From Streptomyces rishiriensis (GTDB taxonomy: Bacteria; Actinomycetota; Actinomycetes; Streptomycetales; Streptomycetaceae), in contig NZ_BEWA01000040.1 in assembly GCF_003112535.1 (NCBI RefSeq), forward strand, positions 1-40,517: a DNA stretch of 40,517 nucleotides. Reading direction: 5' to 3'. The notes beneath the pieces were generated by a model. That model did no database searches and was not told the origin of the DNA. It worked only from the letters and a program-made list of their open reading frames with translations. Made by a program: the position numbers and the translations under genes. This document shows positions 20,301 through 28,700 of the stretch, in pieces; the first letter of the stretch is position 1; each line of letters opens with the position of its first letter.

Positions 20301-22670
20301 GGTGACGCTTTCGGCGACTGCCCGGAAGTCGTCCAGGACGGCGTCCATGCGCGCCGAGTGGAAGGCGTGCGAGACCCGCAGTCTGCGGGCGGTGCGGCCG
20401 CGGGCCTCGAGTGCGGACGCGACGGCCTCGACGGCGGTCTCGTCACCGGAGATCACGGTGGCGCGCGGGCCGTTGACGGCGGCGACCGACACGGCGTCGC
20501 CGTGTGCGGCGAGCAGCGGGGTCACCTCGTCCTCGGCGGCCTCGACGGAGACCATGGCGCCGCCTCGCGGCAGGGCCTGCATCAGCCGCCCGCGGGCGGC
20601 GACGAGCCGGCAGGCGTCGGGCAGCGACCACACGCCGGCGACGTGGGCGGCGGAGAGTTCGCCCAGCGAGTGCCCGAGAACGTACTTGGGCGTGACGCCC
20701 CACGATTCCAGCAGGCGGTAGAGGGAGACCTCGACGGCGAACAGGGCGGGCTGGGCCAGGCCGGTCTCCCGCAGCGCCTCGTCGTCCCGGGCGCTTTCGA
20801 GGACGGCTTTCCTGAGGTTCAGGCCCAGTTCGGGGTCGAGATGGGCGCAGACCTCGTCGAAGGCGCGGGCGAAGGCGGGGAACGCGCCGTACAGTTCGCG
20901 GCCCATGCCGGGCCGCTGGGCGCCCTGGCCGGAGAAGAGGAACGCGGTCGCGCCGCGCAGGGTGCGGCCCGTCACGACGTCCGGGTGCTCCTCCCCCGCG
21001 GCGAGGGCGCGCAGGGCGGCGCGGGCGCCGGCCGTGTCCTCGGCGAGGACGACGGCCCGGTGGTCGAAGGTCTGCCGCGTTCCGGCGAGTGCGCGGGCGG
21101 TGACGTGCGGGTCGTCGGCGGGGTGGGCGTCGGCGTGCTCGAGGAGGCGGGCGGCCTGGGCGCGCAGCGCTTCGGCGCCGCGCGCGGACAGCAGCCAGGG
21201 CGCCAGCGGCAGCCGCACGGCGGTCGCGGGGGCCGCACCCGCCTCGTCGCTTCCCTGGGTCCCCTCGGCCTTGTCGGTCTCGGAGGGCGCGGCCTCCAGG
21301 ACGACATGGGCGTTGGTGCCGCTGATGCCGAAGGACGAGACGGCGGCGCGGCGGGGACGTCCCTCGGTCAGCGGCCAGTCGGTGGCCTCGGTGAGCAGCC
21401 GGACGTGACCGGCGTCCCAGTCGACGTGCGTGGACGGCTGGTCCACGTGCAGTGTGCGCGGCAGCCGTCCGTGCCGCAGGGCCATGACCGTCTTGATGAC
21501 GCCGGCGACGCCGGCCGCCGCCTGGGTGTGGCCGAGGTTCGACTTCAACGAACCCAGGTACAGCGGATGTGCGGCGTCCTTGGCACGGCCGTAGGTGGCG
21601 AGGAGGGCCTGGGCCTCGATGGGGTCGCCGAGGGTGGTGCCCGTGCCGTGCGCCTCGACGGCGTCGACGTCCGCGGCGGTGATCCCGGCGCTGGCGAGGG
21701 CCTGCTCGATGACGCGCTGCTGCGCGGGTCCGTTGGGCGCGGTCAGACCGTTGGAGGCGCCGTCGGAGTTCACGGCGGAGCCGCGGACCACGGCCAGCAC
21801 CGGGTGTCCGTTGCGGCGGGCGTCGGAGAGGCGTTCCACCAGCAGCAGACCCACGCCCTCGGACCAGCCGGTGCCGTCCGCGGCGTCGGCGAAGGCCTTG
21901 CAGCGTCCGTCGGGAGCGAGGCCGCGCTGCCTGCTGAACTCGAACAGCAGGCCCGGGGTGGCCATCACGGCGACGCCGCCTGCCATGGCGAGGTCGCACT
22001 CGCCCGCCCGCAGGGCCTGCACCGCCCAGTGCAGGGCGACCAGGGAGGAGGAGCAGGCGGTGTCGACGGTGACCGTCGGCCCTTCCAGGCCCAGGACGTA
22101 GGAGATACGGCCGGAGGCGACCGAGGTGGCGTTCCCGGCGAGCATCAGGCCGTGCACGTCCTCGGGCACCTCGACCGGGCCCTGACCGTAGCCGGAGGTC
22201 GCGGCGCCCACGAACACGCCGGTGGAGCTGCCGCGCAGGGTCCGGGGCCGGATCCCGGCGCGCTCCAGCAGCTCCCAGGACGCCTCCAGCAGGATCCGCT
22301 GCTGCGGGTCGGTGGCGAGGGCCTCGCGGGGGCTCATGCCGAAGAAGGCGGCGTCGAAGGAGGCGGCGTCGCGCAGGAAGCCGCCCTCCCGGGTGGAGAA
22401 CGTGCCGGGCCGGTCGGGGTCCGGGTCGTAACGGTCCGCGATGTCCCAGCCCCGGTCCTCCGGCAGGGGGCCGATGGCGTCCCCGCCGTCGTCGACGAGC
22501 CGCCACAGGTCCTCGGGCGACCGGATGTCGCCGGGGAAGCGGCAGCTCATCGCGACGACGGCGATCGGCTCCCGGCTGCGGTCCTCGACCTCGCGCAGCC
22601 TGCGGCGGGTCTGCCGGAGCTCCCCCGTGACCCGCTTGAGGTATTCCACGTACTTGTCGTCGTCAGCCAC
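12522..22670 (-). CDS. Type I modular PKS, two modules (PKS-II)
   Basis: A 3382-residue multienzyme. Order with approximate residues: N-terminal coiled-coil docking helix 1-33; M5 KS 33-457 (Cys206), AT 573-925, DH 941-1223, KR 1230-1639 (catalytic from 1407), ACP 1696-1767; M6 KS 1785-2198 (Cys1947), AT 2300-2653, KR 2715-3190 (catalytic from 2942), ACP 3214-3290; helical C-terminal docking tail 3290-3382 ending FDFIENDLGIS. Both ATs have HAFHS, so malonyl-CoA. I start it at the GTG at 22670 because AAGGAAG sits eight bases upstream; the in-frame GTG at 22679 would overlap that site and add only three residues. It follows PKS-I after 66 bases and precedes PKS-III by 37, so translation is probably from one mRNA. 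No broken domains. Confidence 0.97.
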   Translation of the reverse strand: MADDDKYVEYLKRVTGELRQTRRRLREVEDRSREPIAVVAMSCRFPGDIRSPEDLWRLVDDGGDAIGPLPEDRGWDIADRYDPDPDRPGTFSTREGGFLRDAASFDAAFFGMSPREALATDPQQRILLEASWELLERAGIRPRTLRGSSTGVFVGAATSGYGQGPVEVPEDVHGLMLAGNATSVASGRISYVLGLEGPTVTVDTACSSSLVALHWAVQALRAGECDLAMAGGVAVMATPGLLFEFSRQRGLAPDGRCKAFADAADGTGWSEGVGLLLVERLSDARRNGHPVLAVVRGSAVNSDGASNGLTAPNGPAQQRVIEQALASAGITAADVDAVEAHGTGTTLGDPIEAQALLATYGRAKDAAHPLYLGSLKSNLGHTQAAAGVAGVIKTVMALRHGRLPRTLHVDQPSTHVDWDAGHVRLLTEATDWPLTEGRPRRAAVSSFGISGTNAHVVLEAAPSETDKAEGTQGSDEAGAAPATAVRLPLAPWLLSARGAEALRAQAARLLEHADAHPADDPHVTARALAGTRQTFDHRAVVLAEDTAGARAALRALAAGEEHPDVVTGRTLRGATAFLFSGQGAQRPGMGRELYGAFPAFARAFDEVCAHLDPELGLNLRKAVLESARDDEALRETGLAQPALFAVEVSLYRLLESWGVTPKYVLGHSLGELSAAHVAGVWSLPDACRLVAARGRLMQALPRGGAMVSVEAAEDEVTPLLAAHGDAVSVAAVNGPRATVISGDETAVEAVASALEARGRTARRLRVSHAFHSARMDAVLDDFRAVAESVTAHPPRLTVVSDLTGRPATAEDLASADYWVRHLRHTVRFADGVDWLATHGVTRYLELGPDATLSALARTALPDDGADRLCVPVLRKGRPESHTLLAAVAAAHVHGAFVELEALLGSDPADPRVDLPTYAFTGDRYWLRPSLGAGDVTGAGLVGAGHPLLGAVVRVADDDRVLLTGRLSTRAQPWLADHTVSGTVLLPGAAFVELVLRAGDEVGCGLLDDLTLEAPLALPDASGVQLQIAVGAPDADGRRPVTVHSRADADDEGPWTRHAAAVLAPAPAAPEAEPVAWPPADARSVPLDGFYDALAVQGYQYGPAFQGLRAAWRSGDIWYAEVTLPEDQHRDAARFGLHPALLDAALHAQLAGAGDDSGDGDGEPQGVGLPFAFSGVTLHAVGATGLRVRLERGPSGAVSLHLADGTGRPVATVGSLVSRPVSPAAPHTSRPADGALYAVRWSDTALPDAPVADGLRLAGDDPAGLVPAWPALGADDAPSAVVLPCVSAPGETPAGIAGRVLTGLQTLLADPRTDSAPIVIVTRGAVGAVDGEDVTDLSAAAVWGLVRSAQTENPGRVVVADVDDTAASRAALAAAVGAGATQFALRDGMLLTPALTRIPAADRAPVWDAEGTVLITGGTGALGALVARRLVAAHGVRSLVLTSRRGAEAPGARELTDELTAHGAVVRVEACDAADPEALADLLGTLPAQRPLRAVVHTAGVLDDGVFGSLTPDRLAAVLRAKADAALTLHEATRDADLTAFVLFSSASGLLGGAGQANYAAANTVLDALAHHRHATGLPATSLAWTLWDHDSGMTGGLGEDGRRRIAASGLPALDPDRALRLLDEALAAGEPLLAPLRTDPAALRSAASAGRLPALLHGLVPAAPARRTARAADADSSALSRLLSGLSAPEQERHLLELVRRHAAVALGHGSAGAVDGEQSFKDLGFDSLSSVDLRNRLNAETGLRLPATLVFDHPRPTALARHLVRELAGATEEFATTRAAAGEDDPVVVVAMACQYPGGVASPEDLWRFVSEGGDAIGAFPTDRGWDLDRLPGLEAGFLYGATHFDASLFGIAPREALAMDPQQRLLLETSWEVFERAGIDPLSLRGSGTGVYVGAMGSGYASGLADIPEGMEGYIGLGVSGSVISGRVAYTFGLEGPTMTVDTACSSALVALHLAAHALRQGECSMALAGGVTVMATPGTYTEFTAQNGLAADGRCKAFAAAADGTSFSEGVGMLLLERLSDARRQGHPVLAVIRGSATNQDGASNGLTAPNGPSQERVIRQALASAGLAPSDVDAVEAHGTGTTLGDPIEAQALFATYGRERDAEPLLLGSAKSNFGHTQAAAGAAGVIKMVMAMHHGELPRTLHVDEPSPHIDWSSGAIELLTEARPWPARPDRPRRAGVSSFGISGSNAHVVLEEPPAAQPAAERAAPAAVPRVHPLSGHTPDALRAQAARLHTHLLRHEDDPRDLARTLVVARHPHAHRAAVVASDRAELLAGLAAVAAGEPDARTATGAAGGARLALLFSGQGAQRPGMGRDLYDAHPVYARTFDEVCAGLDLHLDGPPLRDVVFAAPDSAEAALLDRTAYTQAALFAYGTAAHALVRSWGVLPDVVAGHSIGELTAAHVCGVLDLADACALVAARGRLMQNLPEGGAMAALEATEDEVLPLLEDRADRVAVAAVNGPVSVVVSGHAEDVEAITAEFAARGRKTRRLRVSHAFHSPLMDAMLDEFRAVAARVRFHHPTVPVVSNVTGDLAAGDDLTTPDYWVRHVRRAVRFGDTVRTLEANGVTLTLELGPDATLTTLVQDGLSASAAVTAVPLTRRDTPEGRSALLAAATLYVHGLGDVPAPPADAGARPVPLPTYAFQRERFWLEASAPAAAAAGQETAFWKLVESTDASALAERLAVDADAPLSAVLPALAAWRGEDRRQAEIQGWEHRVVWRPTTENAATPAGAWVLAVPDRLDGGAWAASVADALTAHGAHVRVLPVECATADRTVLAAALGALRQDDDGPWTGVLSLLAADTAALPGLDAVPAGLAATCALVQALADGAAGTDAVRLWALTAGAAGVLGTEAPVVPEQAAVWGLGRTAALEHPQLWGGLVDLPAGTDTALAHDVARRLAAALADRAGEDQIAVRPAGTFVRRLERVPAGAPLAAAPDWSGTVLLTGATGALGLRTAAWLAAQGAARIVAVSRSGAGSDGASRLKDALADSGTELVLAACDTADRDALAELLAEHPVDAVVHTAGVLDDRLLDGMDAAALDRVLRPKLAAARHLDELTRGRELTAFVLYSSISGTLGTIGQANYAAANAYLDALAEQRRAAGLPATSLAWGPWAGGGMATADADSENRMRRGGIDPLDPERAVDALGRAVARTDAVLAVADIDWARFAPGFTTSRPSPLLAALPELRDLHARRPQSATGAPQALRERLAGQSAAERERTLTALVRTEAAAVLGHTGTDRVGAATAFNALGFDSLMAVELRNRIGAATGLALPATLLFDQPSATALAGYLRGRLSDDAEGAETVLAGLDSLEAALSALAQDDVRRDRIGARLQSLLTGFTGSTGGGAAVVPATDGDDVSDRIQSAGADEIFDFIENDLGIS
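17326..22670 (-). other. PKS module M5: KS-AT(malonyl)-DH-KR-ACP
   Basis: Approximate positions: KS 21300-22572, AT 19897-20952, DH 19000-19848, KR 17755-18980 (catalytic from 18450), ACP 17370-17585. AT has GHSLGE and HAFHS, so malonyl-CoA. DH has HTVSGTVLLP, YGPAF and DAALH, consistent with activity. KR is B-type (LDD), the usual partner of a DH giving a trans alkene. ACP has LGFDSL. Predicted contribution: C8=C9 double bond. Confidence 0.92.
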
Positions 22671-22678
22671 GAAAGTCA

Positions 22679-22685
22679 CTTCCTT
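22679..22685 (-). promoter_or_regulatory. Ribosome binding site that decides the PKS-II start
   Basis: On the minus strand AAGGAAG ends eight bases before the GTG at 22670, the ideal spacing. The longer frame starts at a GTG (22677-22679) that overlaps this site, which argues against it. The shorter protein begins with Met-Ala-Asp-Asp-Asp and runs straight into the coiled-coil docking helix, as in most PKS subunits. Confidence 0.7.
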
Positions 22686-22736
22686 GAACCGGGCGGGGCC
22701 GGGGCGTCGGGTGCGTGCCGAGGACCTGCGGGGTGC

Positions 22737-25700
22737 TCATGCGTCCCCCAGCTCCCGGTCGATCAGGTCGAAGAGGTCGCCCGCCGTCTCGACGTCGGCG
22801 AGCTCCTCGTCCCGTGCGGCGGGGACGGCGGCGGCCGCGAGGGGCTCGCCCTGCCAGCGGGAGAGCAGCTCGCGCAGCCGGGCGGTGACCTTCTCGTGGT
22901 CCTCACCGGCCATGTCGGCGTCCGTCAGGGAGGTCTCCAGGCGGTCCATCTCCGCGAGGAGGGCCTGCGCGGTGCCGGGCGGCTCGGGCAGGGACAGTTC
23001 GTTCAGCAGGTACCGGACCTGGGCCTGGGCGGTCGGGTAGTCGAAGACGAGGGTGGCGGGCAGCCGCAGGCCGGTGGCGGCGCCGAGCCGGTTGCGCAGC
23101 TCGACCGCCGTCAGCGAGTCGAAGCCCAGCTCCTTGAAGGTCTGTTCGGGATCGATGTCGGCCGCCGAGCCGTGTCCGAGGACGGCGGCGGCCTGCTCGG
23201 CGACCACGTCGAGGAGGAGCTGGTCGCGGTCCGCGGAGGGCAGCGGAGCCAGCCGGTCGGCCAGCGACTGCGGGGCCCCCGCGACGGGTGCCGTCCCGGC
23301 GGCCGCGGCGCGGCGCCGGGCGGGGGTGCGGACCAGGCCGCGCAGGAGCACCGGCAGGACGTCGTGGTGTTCGCGCAGCGCGGCCGGGTCCAGATCCATC
23401 GGCAGCAGTGCGGCCCGGTCGCTGCCGGCGGCGGCGTCCAGGAGCCGCATGCCGGCGGTGGCGTCGAGCGGCGTCATGCCGGTACGGGCATGCCGTTCGC
23501 GGTCGGCGTCGCCGAGTTCTCCGGTCATGCCCGCCTCGGGCAGCCAGGTGCCCCAGGCGAGCGACACGGCGGGCAGGCCCTGGGCGCGCCGGTGGTGTGC
23601 GAAGGCGTCCAGGAAGGCGTTGGCGGCCGAGTAGTTGGCCTGTCCCGCGCCGCCGAACGTGCCGGCGACGGAGGAGAAGACCACGAACCGGGCGAGGTCG
23701 AGGTCGCGGGTCAGTTCGTGCAGCGCGACCACGGCGTCGGCCTTGGGACGCAGTGCTTCGTCCAGTCGGTCGGGTGTCATCGAGGACAGCACGCCGTCCG
23801 CGAGGACGCCCGCGGTGTGGATCACGGCCGTCAGGGCCCGGTCGGCGGGGATGCCCGCGAGGAGCGCGGCGAGCGCGGTGCGGTCGGCCACGTCGCACGC
23901 GGCCACCGTGACGTCGGCTCCCAGCCGGGCGAGTTCGTCGCGCAGTTCGGCGGCGCCCGGCGCGTCCGGGCCGCGCCGGCCGGCGATCAGCAGGTGGCGT
24001 ACACCGTGCTCGGCGACGAGGTGACGGGCGGTGATGCGGCCGAGTCCGCCGAGTCCGCCGGTCAGCAGGACCGTGCCGGCCGGGTCGGGCTCGGTCGGCA
24101 GGGTCAGCACGACCTTGCCGATGTGCCGTGCCTGGCTGACGAACCGGAACGCGTCGGGCGCCCGGCGTACGTCCCACACGGCCATCGGCAGCGGCCTGAG
24201 CACGCCGCGCCCGAACAGGTCGGCCAGGTCGGCCAGGATCTCGCCGATCCGGTCGGGGCCGGCCTCGACCAGGTCGAACGCCCGGTAGACGACGCCGGGA
24301 TGGCCGGCGGCGACCTGTCCGGCGTCGCGTATGTCGGTCTTGCCCATCTCCAGGAAGCGGCCGCCGCGCGGCAGCAGCCGCAGGGAGGCGTCGACGAACT
24401 CCCGGGCCAGCGAGTCGAGGACGACGTCGAAACCGCGGCCGTCGGTGGCGGTGCGCAGCCGCTCCTCGAAGCCGAGGTCGCGCGAGGAGGCGGTGTGGGC
24501 GTCGTCGAGACCGGCGGCGCGCAGCGCATCCCACTTCGCGGGTGACGCGGTTCCGTAGACCTCGGCGCCGAGGTGCCGGGCGAGCTGGACGGCGGCCGAG
24601 CCGACGCCGCCGGCCGCCGCGTGCACGAGAACGCTCTCGCCGGGCTCGAGCCCGCCCAGGTCGACCAGCGCGTAGTAGGCGGTGAGGTAGGCGATGGGGA
24701 CGGTCGCGGCCTCGGCGAAGCTCCAGCCCTTCGGGATCCGTGTGACCATCCGGGCGTCGGCGACCGCGACGGGCCCGAAGGCGCCGGCGAACATGCCCAT
24801 CACCCGGTCTCCGGGGGCGAGGACGGTCACGTCGGCGCCGACCCCGGTGACCACGCCGGCGCCCTCCAGGCCGATCGCGGTGGCGTCGCCGGGGTACATG
24901 CCGAGCGCGGTGAGGACGTCGCGGAAGTTGACGCCGGCGGCGCGCATCGAGATGCGCACCTCGTTGGGGGCGAGCGGCGCATCGACCTCCGGGCAGGCCT
25001 CGAGACGCAGGCCGTCCAGACTGCCCTTGCGTTCCACGCCGAGCCGCCAGGCGGCGGTGCCGGCGGGCGGCAGAAGGGCACGGTCGGCGGCCAGCGGGAC
25101 GATGCGCGGTGCGGCCACCGTCCCGTCCCGGACGACGAGTTCGAACGCGTCGTCGCCGAGCGCGGCCGGCAGTGCCACCGCCGAGGCGTCGCCGCCGTCG
25201 GTGTCGGCGAGGACGAAACGGCCCGGGTTCTCGGTGCGGGCGGCCCGCACGAGGCCCCAGACCGCCGCCTGCGCCGGGTCGGCAGGCCGGGGGCCTGCGG
25301 GGACGGCGTCACGGGTGACGACGGCGAGCCGGGCGTGCGCGAACACCGGGTCCTCCGCCCACTGCCGGACGACGGCGAGCGCCTCGGCGAGGGTCGCGCG
25401 GGTCGCGTCGGCGAGGTCGGCGGCGTCGCCCTGGACGTCCGCCGAGACGGGCACGGAGTACAGGACGGTGTCGGGCGCGTCCCCGGCCTCCGCCAGGGCG
25501 TCGAGGCCGGGGACGCGGCGCACGGTGTGACCGGCGGCGCGCAGGGCGTCGGCCAGTGCCTGCGCCTCGTCCGCGCCGACGATCGTCCACGCGGCCGGGG
25601 CGACGGCGTCCGCCGCGGCCACCGGCTGCCAGTCCAGTTCGTACAGGCCCTGACGGTCCGGGGCGCCGACGGTGGAGCCCGCCAGATCGCCGGTCAGCTC

Positions 25701-28700
25701 GCGCAGGGTGAGCGAGCCGACGGAGCCGACGGGGCGGCCCGTCGGGTCGGCGAGGGCGAGGCCGACGGCCTCCGGACCCTCCTGGACCATCCGCAGCCGC
25801 AGCGCCGACGCGCCGACGGCGTCCAGGCGCACATCGCTCCACGAGAACGGCAGCCGTCCGGCGTCCTTCATGGGCACGAACATCACGGCGTGCAGCGCGG
25901 CGTCGAGCAGGGCCGGGTGCAGGTCGAAGGCGTCGGCGGCCGGGGCGGCGTCCGCGGGCAGCTCGACCTCGGCGAACACCTCCTCGCCGCGCGTCCAGAC
26001 CCGGGTCAGCCCCTGGAACAGCGGGCCGTAGAGGTGGCCGCGGTCGGCGAAGGCCTCGTAGAAGCCGTCGAGCGGGACCTCCGTGCCGCGCTCGGGCGGC
26101 CAGACGGTGAAGTCGTACGGTGCGGCCGCCGGTTCGGCTGCGGCGGTGAGCAGACCGCCGGCATGCAGGGTCCACGGTGTGCCGGCCTCGGCGTCGTCGG
26201 GCCGGCCGTGCACGGTCAGGGGGCGGGCGCCGGTGGCGTCCGGGGCCTCGACCCGCACCTGGACCTGGACACCGCCCTGGGCGGGCAGGGTGAGCGGGGC
26301 CAGGATCGTCAGCTCCGCGACCTGTTCGCAGCCGGTCTGTGCGCCGGCGTGCAGGGCCAGGTCGAGGAACCCGGTCGCCGGGAACAGGGCGGTGCTGGTG
26401 AGCGCGTGATCCTTGAGCCACGGGCTGTTGCCGAGCGCGAGCCGGCCGGTGAGGACCTGGGTGTCGCCGTCGGCCAGTTCCACGGCCGCGCCCAGCAGGG
26501 GATGGCTGCTCGCGCCCAGCCCCGCGGAGGTGACGTCGCCGAGGAGCTGGGGCGGACCCGGCCAGAAGCGCCGGCGCTGGAAGGGGTACGTGGGCAGCTG
26601 TACGGTGCGGGCGGCGGCGCCGTCGAACAGTCGCGGCCAGTCCACCGGCAGGCCGTGCGCGAAGGCCTGGGCGACGGCGTCGAGCAGCGTCTCGCGCTCG
26701 GCACGGTCCTTGCGCAGCGACGGCACGAGGAGGGCGCCTTCGGCGTCCGGCAGGCAGCTCTGCGCCATCGCGGTGAGGGTGCCGTCGGGGCCGACCTCCA
26801 GGAACCGGTCGACACCGTGCTCGGCGAGCCAGCGGACGCCGTCGGCGAAGCGGACGGCCTCCCGCACATGGCGCACCCAGTACTCGGGGTCCTGGAGTTC
26901 GGCGCCGGCGGCGGTGCCGGTGACGTGGGAGACCACCGCCATCCGGGGCGCCTCGTACGCGATGCTCGCGGCGACCTCGCGGAACGCGTCGAGCATCGGA
27001 TCCATGAGCGGGGAGTGGAAGGCGTGGCTGACCCGCAGCCGGGTGGTGCGTCGTCCGTCGGCGGCGAGGCGCGCGGCGATGCGGGTGACCGAGTCCTCGG
27101 CGCCGGAGACGACCACCGAGCGCGGGCCGTTCACCGCGGCGATGCCCGCGTCGCGGAGCCCCTCCAGCAGGGGCCGTACCTCGTCCTCGGTGGCTTCGAC
27201 CGCGAACATCGCGCCCCCTGAGGGGAGTTCCTGCATCAGCCGGCCGCGGGCGGCGACCAGGGCGCAGGCGTCCTGGAGGGAGAACACGCCGGCGACATGG
27301 GCCGCGGCGATCTCGCCGACGGAGTGGCCGGCGACGTGGTCCGGGCGGACGCCCCACGACTCCAGCAGCCGGTACAGGGCCACTTCCACGGCGAACAGCG
27401 CGGGCTGGGTCCACTCGGTGCGGTTCAGCTGCTCGGCTTCGCCGCCGAGGACGAGGTCGCGCAGTTCGTCGCCGAGGTGGGCGCAGACGGCGTCGAAGGC
27501 GTCCGCGTAGACCGGGAACGCTTCGTACAGTCCGCGTCCCATGCCCGGGCGCTGGGCGCCCTGCCCGGAGAAGAGGAAGGCGGTCCTGCCCTCACCGCGG
27601 CGGACGCCGGTGACCGTGTGCGGTCCGCTCTCGCCGGAGGCGATCAGCCGCAGTCCGTCGGTCAGCGCCGCCCGGTCGGCGCCGAGGACGACGGCGCGGT
27701 GTTCGAAGGCGGTGCGGGTCGCGGCGAGTGACAGGCCGATGTCGGCGGTGCCGGTGCCGGGCGACTCCCGCAGGTGCTCGAGGAGTCGGGCGGCCTGGTC
27801 GCGCAGGGCGTCACGGCTGCGTGCGGTGAGGACCCAGGGGGCGGCCGGGGTGTCGGTGTCGTCGGCGTCGGACGTGTCGTGCGGTTCGTCGGCGACGCCC
27901 TCCAGGATGACGTGCGCGTTGGTGCCGCTGATACCGAACGACGACACACCCGCACGCCGCGGACGCCCCGCCTCCTCCTCCCAGACCCGCGCCCCCGTCA
28001 CCAGCTCCACCGCACCGGCCGACCAGTCCACATGCGACGACGGCTCATCCACATGCAACGTCGCCGGCACCACACCCGACCGCATCGCCAGCACCATCTT
28101 CATCACACCCGCCACACCGGCGCCCGCCTGCGTATGACCCACATTCGACTTCACCGACCCCAACCACAACGGCCGCCCCGCCTCACGACCCTGACCATAG
28201 GTCGCCAACACCGCCTGCGCCTCGATCGGATCACCCAACCGCGTCCCCGTCCCGTGCGCCTCCACCACATCCACATCCACCGCCGACACACCCGCATCCG
28301 CCAACGCCGCCCGGATCACCCGCTGCTGCGACGGACCGTTCGGCGCACTCAACCCGTTCGACGCACCGTCCTGATTCACCGCCGAACCCCGCACCACCGC
28401 CAACACCGGATGCCCCAGCCGACGCGCATCCGACAACCGCTCCACCAACAGCAGACCACCACCCTCCGAGAACCCCGTCCCGTCCGCCGCCTCCGCGAAC
28501 GCCTTGCACCGACCGTCCACCGCCAGCCCCTGCTGACGACTGAAGTCCACGAACAGACCGGGTGAGGCCATGACCGTGACGCCGCCGGCGAGGGCGAGGT
28601 CGCATTCGCCGCTGCGCAGGGACTGCGCGGCGAGGTGCAGGGCCACCAGGGAGGCGGAGCAGGCGGTGTCGACGGTGACCGCCGGGCCTTCCAGCCCGAA

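Noticed and set aside
22671..22679. Three-codon N-terminal extension of PKS-II starting at the GTG at 22679
   Set aside because: That GTG overlaps the AAGGAAG ribosome site, while the GTG at 22670 is spaced eight bases from it and gives a typical docking N-terminus.
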